Assembly: GCF_013327855.1 (NCBI RefSeq) | Contig: NZ_JABUMX010000002.1 | Location: 558,001 to 622,000 of the forward strand | Length of the DNA stretch: 64,000 nt | From: Phyllobacterium pellucidum | GTDB taxonomy: Bacteria > Pseudomonadota > Alphaproteobacteria > Rhizobiales > Rhizobiaceae | Direction: 5' to 3' | Shown: positions 24,870 through 36,819 of the stretch, piece after piece | Position numbering within the stretch: the first letter of the stretch is position 1 | Layout of the letters: each line of letters opens with the position of its first letter | Notes under the pieces: model-generated | Seen by the model: the letters and a program-made list of their open reading frames with translations, nothing else | What the model was told of the DNA's origin: nothing | Database searches by the model: none | Position numbers and translations under genes: made by a program

Positions 24870-25691
24870 ATCGCCGTGAACCCAACCCGAAAAGTCTGGC
24901 TTTCCTGAAGCCTCGAGCACCGAAACGTAGCGCCATTTGCCGCTGGCTTCGTGCACCAAGACCTTCGTACCATCGGGCAGCATATTATGAACCAGCGGGA
25001 ACGACGCCCCGGCACCGGAGCGGATGTTGAGCCCGCTCGGGCAATGCACGACCATCACCGCATCGCCATCTTCGGCCTCGCCTTTCACCTTGGCCTTGAA
25101 CGTCGCCATGTCCCAGGCCGGGCCGGGATCGGACTTGCGGCCGGGCGCGATATCGTCGTGGCCGAGAATATCCTCGATGGCATATTCGGCGCAGATCGCC
25201 TGGACCGCCGCGATCACGGTCTCGAGCTGCGCCGTAGTGAAAACCTCCCACCCGCAATCGGGCGCGCCGAACTTGTGCCTTGCTTCGATAACCTTTTGAC
25301 CTTCGACCGGCGCACCCGTCCACGATACCCAGCCGGCGCCGCTCTTCTTCAAAGGTCCCCAGTTCTCGATCTCGATGCCGATCGCAGAATTGTTAAGACC
25401 GGAATATTGCCGGCCGCCCTTGCCGGTCCAGCGGCTTTGACCCGCGTGCCATGCGACCTTGTCGAAGGGCACGCACTGACAGATGGAGCCATCGCGCGGT
25501 ACGACGAGGTGAGCCGCGACGTTGGCGGACTTTTGCGAAAAATATCGGGCGATATCGGCGTCCGGCCCACTTGCCGTATAGTGAATGGCGATGAATTTCG
25601 GGGCCAGCGCGCCGCCGACATTGGGAGAAGCAACGAACGGAAGCTGGGAACCAATCGGAGCAAGCCTATGATTTTTAATCGTGAACTTCAT
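24858..25691 (-). CDS. N-acetylmuramoyl-L-alanine amidase with SH3 domain
   Basis: Cleaves the amide bond between MurNAc and the stem peptide. The 277-aa protein is an Amidase_2 (AmpD/PGRP fold) domain followed by a bacterial SH3 domain. Zinc ligands are expected at His in FIAIHYTASG (about residue 37) and in ILGHDDIAPGRKSDPGPAWD, which also carries the conserved Lys/Asp pair. VVHCPSGLNIRSGAGAS starts the SH3 part at about 213. No signal peptide is seen at MKFTIKNHRLAPIG, so it is either cytoplasmic (muropeptide recycling) or released by lysis, as for phage-type enzymes. No phage genes adjoin it. It is monocistronic. Confidence 0.9.
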   Translation of the reverse strand: MKFTIKNHRLAPIGSQLPFVASPNVGGALAPKFIAIHYTASGPDADIARYFSQKSANVAAHLVVPRDGSICQCVPFDKVAWHAGQSRWTGKGGRQYSGLNNSAIGIEIENWGPLKKSGAGWVSWTGAPVEGQKVIEARHKFGAPDCGWEVFTTAQLETVIAAVQAICAEYAIEDILGHDDIAPGRKSDPGPAWDMATFKAKVKGEAEDGDAVMVVHCPSGLNIRSGAGASFPLVHNMLPDGTKVLVHEASGKWRYVSVLEASGKPDFSGWVHGDWLV

Positions 25692-25799
25692 GACCAGTTT
25701 CCTTGATGTAGAACTGGTCCTAACCTATACGTTATAAGAATAAATTCCTATTAGACGAACGGGCTACTATTTTTCGCCATCGCAGGCCACAGACCTCTA

Positions 25800-26282
25800 T
25801 TAGGGCTTGCCCTTGGTCCAGGTCACATTGCCGGCAAAAAGCGGGATGGTCGAGATCGAGGTCTTGGCCGAGCCGTCCTGAACCTGCGTCGCGTGCGCCA
25901 GATAGATCAGCGAATTGTTGGGTTTGTCGTAGATGCGGGTGATGACGAGCTTCTTCCAGATAAGGCTGGTGCGCTCGGAGAATACGCGTTCCCCGCCTTC
26001 GCCAAGTTCGATATCGCCAATGGTCACCGGGCCCGTCTGCTGGCACGAAATCGACGCATTGGACGGGTCTTCGAACCAGTTGCCCTTTTGCAGCCGATCG
26101 ATAACCCCGCGGGAGAAAGAAGCAAGGTGGCAGGTCACGCCCTCCACTTTCGGATCATGGACCGCATCGATGACGATATCATTGCCGAACCAGTCGACGC
26201 CCACCTTGCCGACCTCCTCGGCTGTTGCCGGCTGGAATGCCGCGGCGCCAAAAAGCATGAGTGCAATCAATGTCTTCTTCAT
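25800..26282 (-). CDS. creA: CreA family protein
   Basis: A 160-aa secreted protein matching CreA, whose role is unknown. The signal peptide is MKKTLIALMLFGAAAFQPATA, cleaved after ATA (residue 21). VGVDWFGNDIVIDAVHDPKVEGVTC and CQQTGPV are typical, and the two conserved Cys may bond. KLVITRIYDKPNNSLIYLAH is the third block. No creBCD genes are nearby, so it is a free-standing copy. It is preceded on the same strand by a hexapeptide acyltransferase 69 bases upstream. Confidence 0.92.
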   Translation of the reverse strand: MKKTLIALMLFGAAAFQPATAEEVGKVGVDWFGNDIVIDAVHDPKVEGVTCHLASFSRGVIDRLQKGNWFEDPSNASISCQQTGPVTIGDIELGEGGERVFSERTSLIWKKLVITRIYDKPNNSLIYLAHATQVQDGSAKTSISTIPLFAGNVTWTKGKP

Positions 26283-26351
26283 TCAAATCTCCGGAGGTTC
26301 AAAAACGTTCGCCAGAGACAGTTGGCGATTTAAGGCGGCGATTGCAAGCCA

Positions 26352-26999
26352 TTATGAGCCGGGGCGATGCCCTTCCCACTTTGCCAGGAAGTCTTCGATG
26401 GAAAGCGACTGGATGTCGGGAATTGCCTCGAAGATGCTGTCGAGCGGCCAGTCCCACCACGCAAGTTCGAGGAGGCGTGTCGCGATAGCCTGCGGGAAAC
26501 GCGGCCGTATCATCCTTGCCGGGCTGCCGGCTACGATCATATAGGGCTCGACACTGCGCGTGACCACGGCATTGGCGCCGATGACGGCGCCGTGCCCGAT
26601 CTCGACAGCGGGCATGATCACCGCGCCGTGGCCAATCCAGACATCGTGGCCGATGCGGACCCGCTTCGCCTGTCTGCGGGCGCGAAACCCGTTATCGATG
26701 CCCTGGAAGCGGAAATATTCATTCGGGCGATAGCTGACCTTGTGCATCGTCAGCCGCTCCATGGGATGTTCGAGCGCGTTGATGCGAACATTGGCGGCGA
26801 TCGAACAGAAGCGCCCGATGTCGGCGTAGATACCCTCGCTGTGCCGTTCCAGATAGGAGAAATCGCCGACCGTCACGTCGCGCAGGATCACTCTTTCACC
26901 GACTTCCGCATATTTGCCGAGCTTGACGCCCTTGAGCTGCGCGGTCGGATGGATTCGCGGCTGCTCGTTCATAAGACGGGGATCGTTGGTCTCAGCCAT
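26352..26999 (-). CDS. Hexapeptide-repeat acyltransferase, phosphonate-metabolism type
   Basis: A 215-aa left-handed beta-helix transferase. It matches the subgroup annotated as a phosphonate-metabolism transferase/chloramphenicol acetyltransferase-like protein: IHPTAQLKGVKLGKYAEVGE, FCSIAANVRINALEHPMERLTMHK, RVRIGHDVWIGHGAVIMP and ARMIRPRFPQAIA. Catalytic His is expected in ALEHPMER. The C-terminal end LAWWDWPLDSIFEAIPDIQ is characteristic. No phn genes are in the window, so its donor and acceptor are uncertain. The ATG at 26999 was chosen because a GAGAA lies before it. Confidence 0.85.
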   Translation of the reverse strand: MAETNDPRLMNEQPRIHPTAQLKGVKLGKYAEVGERVILRDVTVGDFSYLERHSEGIYADIGRFCSIAANVRINALEHPMERLTMHKVSYRPNEYFRFQGIDNGFRARRQAKRVRIGHDVWIGHGAVIMPAVEIGHGAVIGANAVVTRSVEPYMIVAGSPARMIRPRFPQAIATRLLELAWWDWPLDSIFEAIPDIQSLSIEDFLAKWEGHRPGS

Positions 27000-27083
27000 G
27001 GCATTTTCTCGAAACTGATTGGCGGGCATCGGGCCCACGGCATTTCTTTTGCATAAACCGCGGGCAAATCCTATATTCGCGTC

Positions 27084-27245
27084 ATGAAAACATCGCCGTC
27101 GGTCAGCACGCCCAGATTGATGCTCTACGCAGCGCTCGCGCTTGGCGCGTCAGTCGCAACGGGACTGACCTTTGCCGCATGGTTTAACAATAGCGATTCG
27201 ATCTTTCTGTCTCTCATTAATGCGGGTCTTGCCTGGTGCATGTAG
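27084..27245 (+). CDS. 53-aa membrane protein upstream of SCO1
   Basis: A small gene reading MKTSPSVSTPRLMLYAALAL and on to a single hydrophobic helix (about 12-33), then AGLAWCM at the C-terminus. The ATG at 27084 is followed by 53 sense codons and TAG, 28 bases before the SCO1 start on the same strand. The predicted topology is one membrane helix with a short tail carrying a Cys. I think it is conserved beside SCO1 in this order; that is a recollection of the pattern, not a search. Its role may be in copper delivery or cytochrome oxidase assembly. Confidence 0.65.
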   Translation: MKTSPSVSTPRLMLYAALALGASVATGLTFAAWFNNSDSIFLSLINAGLAWCM

Positions 27246-27273
27246 CCGCCACGCCGTCCCGGAGCCTTCATCC

Positions 27274-27867
27274 ATGAATAGACGCCTGCTGCCTCTTCTT
27301 ATCGCGGCGACCTTGCTTGTTGTGGCCGCGGCCGGATGGGTCACTTTTGAGGCGTCGCGCAAGAGCGCAGGCGGGGCGCAAGGCGCGTTCGGTTCAGCGT
27401 TTCGACTGACGACGATGAATGGCGAGCCGATCACCGAAGCAGCTTTCCGGCAAAAGCCCTCGGCAATCTTCTTCGGCTTCACCCACTGCCCGGAAATATG
27501 CCCGACGACCTTGTTCGAACTTGACGGCTGGCTGAAAAAACTCGGACCCGAGGCGGACGGCGTCAACGCCTATTTCGTGACGGTCGATCCGGAACGGGAT
27601 GACGCGGCAACGCTGAAAGCCTATGTCGGCAATGTTTCCGATCGCATCGTCGGCGTCACCGGCGAGCCCGATAAGCTTGCTGCCATGCTCAAGGGCTACA
27701 GCGTCTACGCCCGCAAGGTTCCCGTGGAGGGTGGTGACGGCTATACCATGGACCACACTGCGTCGATCTATCTGCTCGACAGCAAGGGCGGCTTCTTCGG
27801 CACCATTGCCTATGGCGAAAATCCTGATACGGCTGTCGAGAAATTGCAACGCCTCGCCAAGAGCTGA
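27274..27867 (+). CDS. SCO1/SenC copper-chaperone-like protein
   Basis: Membrane-anchored thioredoxin-fold protein for cytochrome c oxidase copper-site assembly. It has 197 aa. An N-terminal anchor [20 protein letters not shown] precedes the domain. The copper ligands are present: CPEIC in [19 protein letters not shown] and the His in [13 protein letters not shown]. The start is ATG 27274 with GGAG ten bases upstream; longer frames extend into the small upstream gene. It is co-directional with that gene and with prmA, which starts 10 bases later. Confidence 0.94.
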   Translation: MNRRLLPLLIAATLLVVAAAGWVTFEASRKSAGGAQGAFGSAFRLTTMNGEPITEAAFRQKPSAIFFGFTHCPEICPTTLFELDGWLKKLGPEADGVNAYFVTVDPERDDAATLKAYVGNVSDRIVGVTGEPDKLAAMLKGYSVYARKVPVEGGDGYTMDHTASIYLLDSKGGFFGTIAYGENPDTAVEKLQRLAKS

Positions 27868-27877
27868 AAGTTCCCTG

Positions 27878-28762
27878 ATGACCACGCAGACCCGTCTTTT
27901 CCTCACCGCCGGCAAGATCGAGGCCGGCCGCGTCTTCGCCATGCTGGAGCGCGCATTCGAAGAGGACGGCCTGCCAATATCTTCCTCGGAAATCGATGAA
28001 GATCGCGAAATCTTCGAAGTATCGGTCTACACGTTCGAGCCCGACGAGATAGAGGCGCGCATGCGCGACGCACTCGGCAGCGATATGTTCGGCCTTGAGC
28101 TCCATCGCGAACAGGTGCCGGATATCGATTGGGTGGCGCATTCGCTCGAAGGACTGAAACCTGTGCGCGCCGGACGCTTCTTCGTCCATGGCTCGCATGA
28201 TCGAGCCAAGCGGCGGATCAACGATCTCGCTATCGAGATCGACGCCGGCCAAGCTTTCGGTACCGGCCACCACGGCACGACGTCCGGCTGTCTCGACATG
28301 ATCGGCGAAGTGATCCGCAGGGATCATCCGCAAAACGCGCTTGATCTCGGCACAGGCAGTGCAGTCCTTGCCATCGGCATCGCCAAGCTCGCACCGATCC
28401 CGGTGCTCGCGACCGATATCGATCCTGTTGCGGTGGCGGTCGCCCGCGAAAATGTCGTCAAGAACGGTGTCGCCGCTCGCGTCAAAACCGAAACGGCGAC
28501 CGGGTTCCACCATCCGGCAATGCGTCTTGCGGCGCCATTCGATCTGATCGTTGCCAATATCCTGGCGCGACCGCTGATGCAGTTAGCGCCCGAAATGCGC
28601 AGGCACCTTGCCTATGGCGGCTCGCTGATCCTTTCCGGAATACTGGAGTCACAGCGCGAAAAGGTTTTGGCCGCCTATCGTATCCAGGGGCTATTCCACC
28701 AGAAGACGCTGCACCGCGAAGGCTGGGTCACGCTGCACCTCAAGTCCCGGGCAACCTACTGA
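27878..28762 (+). CDS. prmA: Ribosomal protein L11 methyltransferase
   Basis: AdoMet-dependent trimethylation of ribosomal protein L11. It has 294 aa, the usual size. The N-terminal recognition domain is followed by the Rossmann methyltransferase core: [18 protein letters not shown], the SAM-binding [18 protein letters not shown] and the NPPY-equivalent [13 protein letters not shown]. The start at 27878 is set 10 bases after the SCO1 stop; an alternative frame start at 27623 would lie inside SCO1. Confidence 0.95.
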   Translation: MTTQTRLFLTAGKIEAGRVFAMLERAFEEDGLPISSSEIDEDREIFEVSVYTFEPDEIEARMRDALGSDMFGLELHREQVPDIDWVAHSLEGLKPVRAGRFFVHGSHDRAKRRINDLAIEIDAGQAFGTGHHGTTSGCLDMIGEVIRRDHPQNALDLGTGSAVLAIGIAKLAPIPVLATDIDPVAVAVARENVVKNGVAARVKTETATGFHHPAMRLAAPFDLIVANILARPLMQLAPEMRRHLAYGGSLILSGILESQREKVLAAYRIQGLFHQKTLHREGWVTLHLKSRATY

Positions 28763-28766
28763 AGCG

Positions 28767-28907
28767 TCAAACGGAATAGATCCTGTGCCGGTATCTTTCG
28801 CGCGGCGCGTCGATGGCGCGCACGGCAAAGCGGCTCATTTGGGCCGTGCGACAGGAAACCAGGTTTTCAAGGGCTGTCTTGAAAAATCCGCGGATCTTCT
28901 GGGCCAT
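28767..28907 (-). CDS. 46-aa basic small protein
   Basis: A short frame reading MAQKIRGFFKTALENLVSC, then an Arg-rich end with APRERYRHRIYSV and TGA. GGAG lies seven bases before the ATG. It fills the gap between prmA and the aminopeptidase gene on the opposite strand, ending 4 bases from the prmA stop. It is strongly basic (about 9 Arg/Lys in the last 25 residues) with no membrane helix. The function is unknown; conservation was not checked. Confidence 0.5.
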   Translation of the reverse strand: MAQKIRGFFKTALENLVSCRTAQMSRFAVRAIDAPRERYRHRIYSV

Positions 28908-29159
28908 GTCTCATCTCCGTGATTATGGTGGCAGACCGATCCTCCCGCTTCGAATCTAGCTGATTTTGCCCGCCTCCCGCCAGCGCGGTTCACGCATGGC
29001 AGTGATGCACCTCACACATGCGCCCCGCAATAATTCTGCAATCTACCTGTGCGGCTGCTGATTCCCCCGGCAAAATTCGCTCTGCGCATCGCCTCTTCCA
29101 TTGCGTGAGCGCGGTCGTGGCGATAGGTTTGGCCTCCAACAAAAGAGGTCAGATTAATC

Positions 29160-31001
29160 ATGTTCCAGTCGTTTGAGGTCGTCAGCAATCCAGCTACCGG
29201 CGGCCCCCGCGTTGCAAAACTGCGCGCCGAACTCGAATCCCTTGGTCTCGACGGATTTCTGGTACCGCGCGCCGACGAGCATCAGGGCGAATACGTGCCC
29301 GCCCGCGCGCGCCGGCTCGCATGGCTGACCGGCTTCACCGGATCGGCCGGCGTCGCCTTGATCATGAAGGACAAGGCCTATCTCTTTGTCGATGGCCGCT
29401 ACACATTGCAGGCGGCCGAACAGACCGATCCGAACGTTTTCACCGTGGAAAGCCTGGTCGATACGCCGCCGCCGGTATGGTTGCGCAACGCCGAACGGAA
29501 ATTCACGATCGGCTTCGACCCCTGGCTTCATACGATAAGCGAAACCAAGGCGCTGCGCGAGGCGCTCGAGAAAAATGGCGGCTCGCTCGTTGCGGTGAAG
29601 GATAATCTCGTTGATTTGATCTGGGACGACCAGCCTTCGGCGCCGCTTGAACAGGTCACGATCCAGCCCGAAAAATATGCGGGCAAGCTTGCCAGCGAGA
29701 AACTACACGAGATGGCCGAGACGGTCGCCAAGGCCAAGGCCGATGCGACTATCCTCACCGATCCGTCATCGATCGCCTGGGCTTTCAACATTCGCGGCAA
29801 CGATGTCAGCAATACGCCGCTCCCCCTCGCCTTTGCCCTCATCCCGGCAAGCGGGGAGCCGCTTCTCTTCATCGACAAGCGCAAGCTGCCGATCGAGACC
29901 GAAGCATACCTCACCCAGCTTTCGACGCTGCGCGCGCCGTCGACCCTCGAAGGCGACGTTGCTGCCTTTGCCGCTGGAGGCAAGACGGTGATGCTCGACC
30001 CGGCGCTTGCAGCAGAAAAACTGCGCCTGATCATCGAGCAGGCAGGCGGCAAGGTGGCCGATGGTCTTGATCCCGCACGCCTGCCACGCGCGGTGAAGAA
30101 TGCTGTGGAACTTCAGGGCGCCCGCAAATCGCATGAGCGCGACGGCGTCGCCATGGTGTCATTCCTGTCGTGGATCGACGCGCAGGCACCCGGCACGATC
30201 GACGAGATCAAGGCGGCGACCAGGCTTGAAGAAACGCGGCGCAAGGTGGCCGAAGGTTTCCAGATGCCGCTCGAAAACCTGTCCTTCGACAGCATTTCCG
30301 GCGCCGGTCCGAACGGCGCTTTCGCCCACTACCGCGTCAGCACCCAGTCGAACCGAGTGCTCCAGGACGGCGAACTTTATCTGATCGATAGCGGCGGCCA
30401 ATACCGCGACGGCACCACCGATATCACTCGCACCTTGCCGGTCGGCACGCCGACCGAGGATATGAAGCGCAAGTTCACCCTTGTGCTCAAGGGCATGATC
30501 GCCATTTCCACGGCGCGCTTTCCGAAGGGGACACGCGGCATGGATATCGACGTTCTCGCCCGTATTGCCTTGTGGAAGCAGGGTTACGACTATGGCCATG
30601 GCACCGGCCACGGCGTCGGCTCGTTCCTCTCCGTTCATGAGGGGCCGCAGAGCATCTCGAAGCGCGGTGTCCATGAGCTGCTTCCGGGCATGATCCTTTC
30701 GAACGAGCCCGGCTATTACAAGCCCGGCGGCTACGGTATCCGTACCGAGAACCTGCTGATCGTCACCGAGCCTTCGGTGCCGGAGGGCGGCGACTTGCCG
30801 ATGATGGGTTTCGAGACGATCACCCTGTGCCCGATTGACAAGCGCCTCATCGACACCGATCTTCTCGTGCGCGATGAACTCGTCTGGCTTGATGATTATC
30901 ACGCCCGCGTGCGCGAAACCCTGCTGCCGCATGTCAGCGGCGAGGAACGCGAGTGGCTGATCGCGGCGACGGAACCCTTCAGCCACGAACCGAAGGGCTG
31001 A
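29160..31001 (+). CDS. Aminopeptidase P family protein (Xaa-Pro aminopeptidase)
   Basis: Removes N-terminal residues before proline. It has 613 aa, the long form with two creatinase-like N-terminal domains and the M24 catalytic domain (about 310 on). Metal ligands: Asp pair in LIDSGGQYRDGTTDITRT, His in HGTGHGVGSFLSVHEGP, Glu in ILSNEPGYYKPG and a second Glu in GYGIRTENLLI. Upstream of the ATG is AAAAGAGG. It is convergent with azlD, 7 bases apart. Cytoplasmic. Confidence 0.95.
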   Translation: MFQSFEVVSNPATGGPRVAKLRAELESLGLDGFLVPRADEHQGEYVPARARRLAWLTGFTGSAGVALIMKDKAYLFVDGRYTLQAAEQTDPNVFTVESLVDTPPPVWLRNAERKFTIGFDPWLHTISETKALREALEKNGGSLVAVKDNLVDLIWDDQPSAPLEQVTIQPEKYAGKLASEKLHEMAETVAKAKADATILTDPSSIAWAFNIRGNDVSNTPLPLAFALIPASGEPLLFIDKRKLPIETEAYLTQLSTLRAPSTLEGDVAAFAAGGKTVMLDPALAAEKLRLIIEQAGGKVADGLDPARLPRAVKNAVELQGARKSHERDGVAMVSFLSWIDAQAPGTIDEIKAATRLEETRRKVAEGFQMPLENLSFDSISGAGPNGAFAHYRVSTQSNRVLQDGELYLIDSGGQYRDGTTDITRTLPVGTPTEDMKRKFTLVLKGMIAISTARFPKGTRGMDIDVLARIALWKQGYDYGHGTGHGVGSFLSVHEGPQSISKRGVHELLPGMILSNEPGYYKPGGYGIRTENLLIVTEPSVPEGGDLPMMGFETITLCPIDKRLIDTDLLVRDELVWLDDYHARVRETLLPHVSGEEREWLIAATEPFSHEPKG

Positions 31002-31008
31002 GATCGGC

Positions 31009-31302
31009 TCAGGAAAACTGGCGCAGCAGGATGATCATTGCTGCGCCGGCAAGAAACATCGTCAGAGCATTGAAGCGCAGCGAAACCAGCCCGGCGAAGA
31101 CGAGCGCAACCAGCCCGCGCCAATCGGCGGTTGCGATGGCAGGCGCGACAAGCGTCGTCAATACCGCCGCGGGAACGGCATTGAGGGCAACCTCGACGCG
31201 CGGGTGAATGCGCTCAAAGCGCGAGAGTACGAGGTGCCCGCCGATACGGGTCAGGAATGTCAGGATCGCGCCGGCAACCGTAATCCAGAAGATCGACGAC
31301 AT
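31009..31302 (-). CDS. AzlD family membrane protein
   Basis: A 97-aa, three- to four-helix membrane protein that acts with AzlC in branched-chain amino-acid export. MSSIFWITVAGAILTFLTRIGG starts the protein, and a VEVALNAVPAAVLTTLVAPA helix plus VALVFAGLVSLRFNALTMFL follow. The ATG at 31302 lies one base before the azlC stop (31304), so the two are translationally coupled. A longer frame to 31374 is inside azlC and not used. Confidence 0.92.
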   Translation of the reverse strand: MSSIFWITVAGAILTFLTRIGGHLVLSRFERIHPRVEVALNAVPAAVLTTLVAPAIATADWRGLVALVFAGLVSLRFNALTMFLAGAAMIILLRQFS

Positions 31303-31303
31303 C

Positions 31304-32044
31304 TCAGTCCTTCCCTTGCGCTTTTTCAGGTTTGGCGACGATGACGGCGACGAGGATGCCGGCAAGTGCGCCAATACTCACATGCCAAGGCGAGCCGATG
31401 GTCTTGTAGGCGATGATCGATACGACGCCACTGGCGATGACGATGGGCCCCCAATTATCGCGCTTGCGGAACCCCATGACGAGACCGAGAAAATAGATCG
31501 GCAGCAGCATGTCGATGCCAAGCGCATGCGGATCTGAAATGAGATTGCCGAAGAGGCCGCCGATCCAGGCCTCCAGCACCCACATGACATAGATCGGCGT
31601 CGCAACCCCGAGGTACCAGATAAAGGTTACAGGCTTGCCGGATTCAGCCCGCTTCTCGGTTTCCGCATATTGCGGATCGGTGAGCAGGAAATAGCTCAAT
31701 AGGCCCTGCAGCGGCTTGAAATGGCCGATACGCCGTCCGACGGCTGCCGAATAGAGCACGTGCCGGAAATTGACCGCAAAGATCGAAAATACAATCAGCC
31801 AGGCAGGGACATTATGGCCAAAGAGTTCGATGCCGACCATCTGGCTGGCGCCGCCGAAAATCGAGGCGCTCATGAACACCGCTTCGCCGACAGTAAAACC
31901 GTTGTCGATGGCAAGGGCGCCGAACAGCAGCCCGAACGGCGCCGACGCGACCATGATCGGCAGGCCCTTTACAAAGCCTTCCCAAAACTGCGTGCGGGAA
32001 CTCGTCTCGCCGGTGGCCGTCCGCTGATATATTTGTTCGTCCAT
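31304..32044 (-). CDS. AzlC family ABC-like transporter subunit
   Basis: A 246-aa inner-membrane protein, the larger partner of AzlD in branched-chain amino-acid export. FWEGFVKGLPIMVASAPFGLLFGALAID and VFMSASIFGGASQMVGIELF mark the family, followed by about eight membrane helices. The start is MDEQIYQRTATGETSS at 32044. The azlCD pair is alone: no Lrp or regulator adjoins it. The gap to the DUF2461 gene is about 100 bases. Confidence 0.93.
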   Translation of the reverse strand: MDEQIYQRTATGETSSRTQFWEGFVKGLPIMVASAPFGLLFGALAIDNGFTVGEAVFMSASIFGGASQMVGIELFGHNVPAWLIVFSIFAVNFRHVLYSAAVGRRIGHFKPLQGLLSYFLLTDPQYAETEKRAESGKPVTFIWYLGVATPIYVMWVLEAWIGGLFGNLISDPHALGIDMLLPIYFLGLVMGFRKRDNWGPIVIASGVVSIIAYKTIGSPWHVSIGALAGILVAVIVAKPEKAQGKD

Positions 32045-32148
32045 CGCCGTGCTCTAGGCTATACGCGCGAGTGTGTCACGCGAGATTTGTTGATGGATAA
32101 GATCAATGTTGCTGCAGTGAACCCTGTCCGGTGCCCCTGCTGATACGT

Positions 32149-35048
<2,900 letters not shown>

Positions 35049-35121
35049 TTAGCCTAACATATAGCGAAAAGCATCGTGCAATCTGCGCGTTTGCAGAGCA
35101 GCCGCCACCTCCTGCCACAAC

Positions 35122-36801
35122 TCAGGAAATGGCGGCGGCGTTCTCGCGCAAAAGTCGTACCGCCGCGGCGCGGGCCTCGTCGGTGACGCTGGCGCCAGCA
35201 AGCATGCGGGCGATTTCCTCCTGCCGGTCGTTCGTTTCCATCGCCCGGATGGATGTCGCAACCCGGTCATTTCCGGCTGCCGCTTTCGCAATGAGAAAGT
35301 GTGTCTGCGCCCTCGCGGCCACCTGCGGCGCGTGCGTTACCGAAAGCACCTGCACCTGACCGGCAAGGCGCCGCAGCCGTTGACCGATTGCATCGGCGAC
35401 AGCGCCGCCGACGCCCGTGTCGATTTCGTCAAAGACGAGGGTCGGGGCCGAACCACGATCGGCGAGAGCCACCTTGAGCGCAAGCAGAAAGCGCGAAAGT
35501 TCGCCGCCGGACGCAACCTTCATCATGGGCCCGGCACGCGTGCCGGGGTTTGTCCGCACCCAGTATTCGATCGTGTCGATGCCATCGGCGCTGCGGATTG
35601 CCGGGTCCGTCTTGATTTCAACGATGAACTCGGCGCGCTCGAGCTTGAGCGCCGGCAGTTCGGCCATCACCGCCTGCTTGAGATGATCAGCGGTTTCGCG
35701 GCGATCGGCCGAAAGCAAAGCCGCTGCACGATCATAGGCATCGCGCGCTGCAGTTGCCTCAAGTTCTAGCGCGGCAAGCCGCTCGGCGCCCGCGTCGATG
35801 TCGGTGAGATCGGCATCCATCCTATCGCGCAGCGCGGCAAGATCGTCGACCGGGACGGAATACTTACGGGCAGCCGCACGCAGAGCAAAAAGTCGCTCCT
35901 CCGTCTGTTCGAGGACGCGCGGGTCAAAATCGATGGCACGAATTGCATGTTCGACGCCATTTTGCGCTTCGGCGAGTGCATTGAGCGCTTCATCGATCGC
36001 CTTGACGACCGGTTCGAGCAGTTGCGGCGCTTCGGGAACCTTGCGTTCGAGCCGGCGCACCAGGCTCGCCAGCGACGGCACTGGCGACCCGTTGCCCGAA
36101 AGCACCTCATTGGCATCGTTGACATCGCCCGCAATCTTTTCGGATCGCATCATATCCGTCCGCTTGATCGCCAGCGTCTCTTCTTCTTGCGGCTCAGGAT
36201 CGAGCTTGGCGAGTTCTTCGACGGAGGCGCGCAAATAGTCGGCCTCGCGCGCGGCGGCCTCCACCTTGGCCCGGTGGCGTACGAGCGAATGCTCCGCGTC
36301 GCGCCATGCCTTGTACAGGTCGCGAACTTGCGCCGCCTTGACTTCCAGCGCCCCGAAGGCGTCGAGCAGCGTGCGATGAATGTCGATATCGACAAGAGCC
36401 CGATCATCGTGCTGTCCGTGAATTTCGACAAGCCGTTTCCCGAGCTCGCGCAGCAGGGTCACGCTTGCCGCCTGATCATTGATGAACACGCGGCTGCGGC
36501 CGTCAGCGGTCTGAACACGGCGCAGGATGATGTCGCCGTCGTCATCGATATCGTTGTCGCGCAGCAAGGCACGGGCCGGATGACCGCCTCTCACATCGAA
36601 TACCGCCGTTACCTGGCCTTGGTCGGCACCATGGCGAACGAGCGAGGCGTCGCCGCGCGCTCCGAGAGCCAGCGACAGCGCGTCGAGAAGAATGGATTTG
36701 CCGGCACCGGTCTCGCCGGTCAGCACCGACAGGCCATCGCGAAACTCGATGTCGAGACGTTCAATCAGAACAATATCGCGGATCGACAAATGCGAAAGCA
36801 T
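35122..36801 (-). CDS. recN: DNA repair protein RecN
   Basis: SMC-like ATPase for double-strand-break repair. It has 559 aa. Walker A is GETGAGKSILLDALSLALG (about residues 29-47). A long coiled coil (about 160-370) follows, then the signature MKVASGGELSRFLLALK and Walker B TLVFDEIDTGVGGAVADAI, with the D-loop VLSVTHAPQVAARA. It is downstream of bamD, 18 bases apart, so it is expected to be read from the bamD promoter. Confidence 0.96.
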   Translation of the reverse strand: MLSHLSIRDIVLIERLDIEFRDGLSVLTGETGAGKSILLDALSLALGARGDASLVRHGADQGQVTAVFDVRGGHPARALLRDNDIDDDGDIILRRVQTADGRSRVFINDQAASVTLLRELGKRLVEIHGQHDDRALVDIDIHRTLLDAFGALEVKAAQVRDLYKAWRDAEHSLVRHRAKVEAAAREADYLRASVEELAKLDPEPQEEETLAIKRTDMMRSEKIAGDVNDANEVLSGNGSPVPSLASLVRRLERKVPEAPQLLEPVVKAIDEALNALAEAQNGVEHAIRAIDFDPRVLEQTEERLFALRAAARKYSVPVDDLAALRDRMDADLTDIDAGAERLAALELEATAARDAYDRAAALLSADRRETADHLKQAVMAELPALKLERAEFIVEIKTDPAIRSADGIDTIEYWVRTNPGTRAGPMMKVASGGELSRFLLALKVALADRGSAPTLVFDEIDTGVGGAVADAIGQRLRRLAGQVQVLSVTHAPQVAARAQTHFLIAKAAAGNDRVATSIRAMETNDRQEEIARMLAGASVTDEARAAAVRLLRENAAAIS

Positions 36802-36819
36802 GGATCGCTCAGGTTAGGG

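Noticed and set aside
24858-25691. Amidase as part of a prophage
   Set aside because: The domain set resembles some endolysins, but neither holin nor other phage genes adjoin it.
28908-29159. Small-RNA or leader upstream of the aminopeptidase gene
   Set aside because: No strong stem or promoter pair is visible in this gap.
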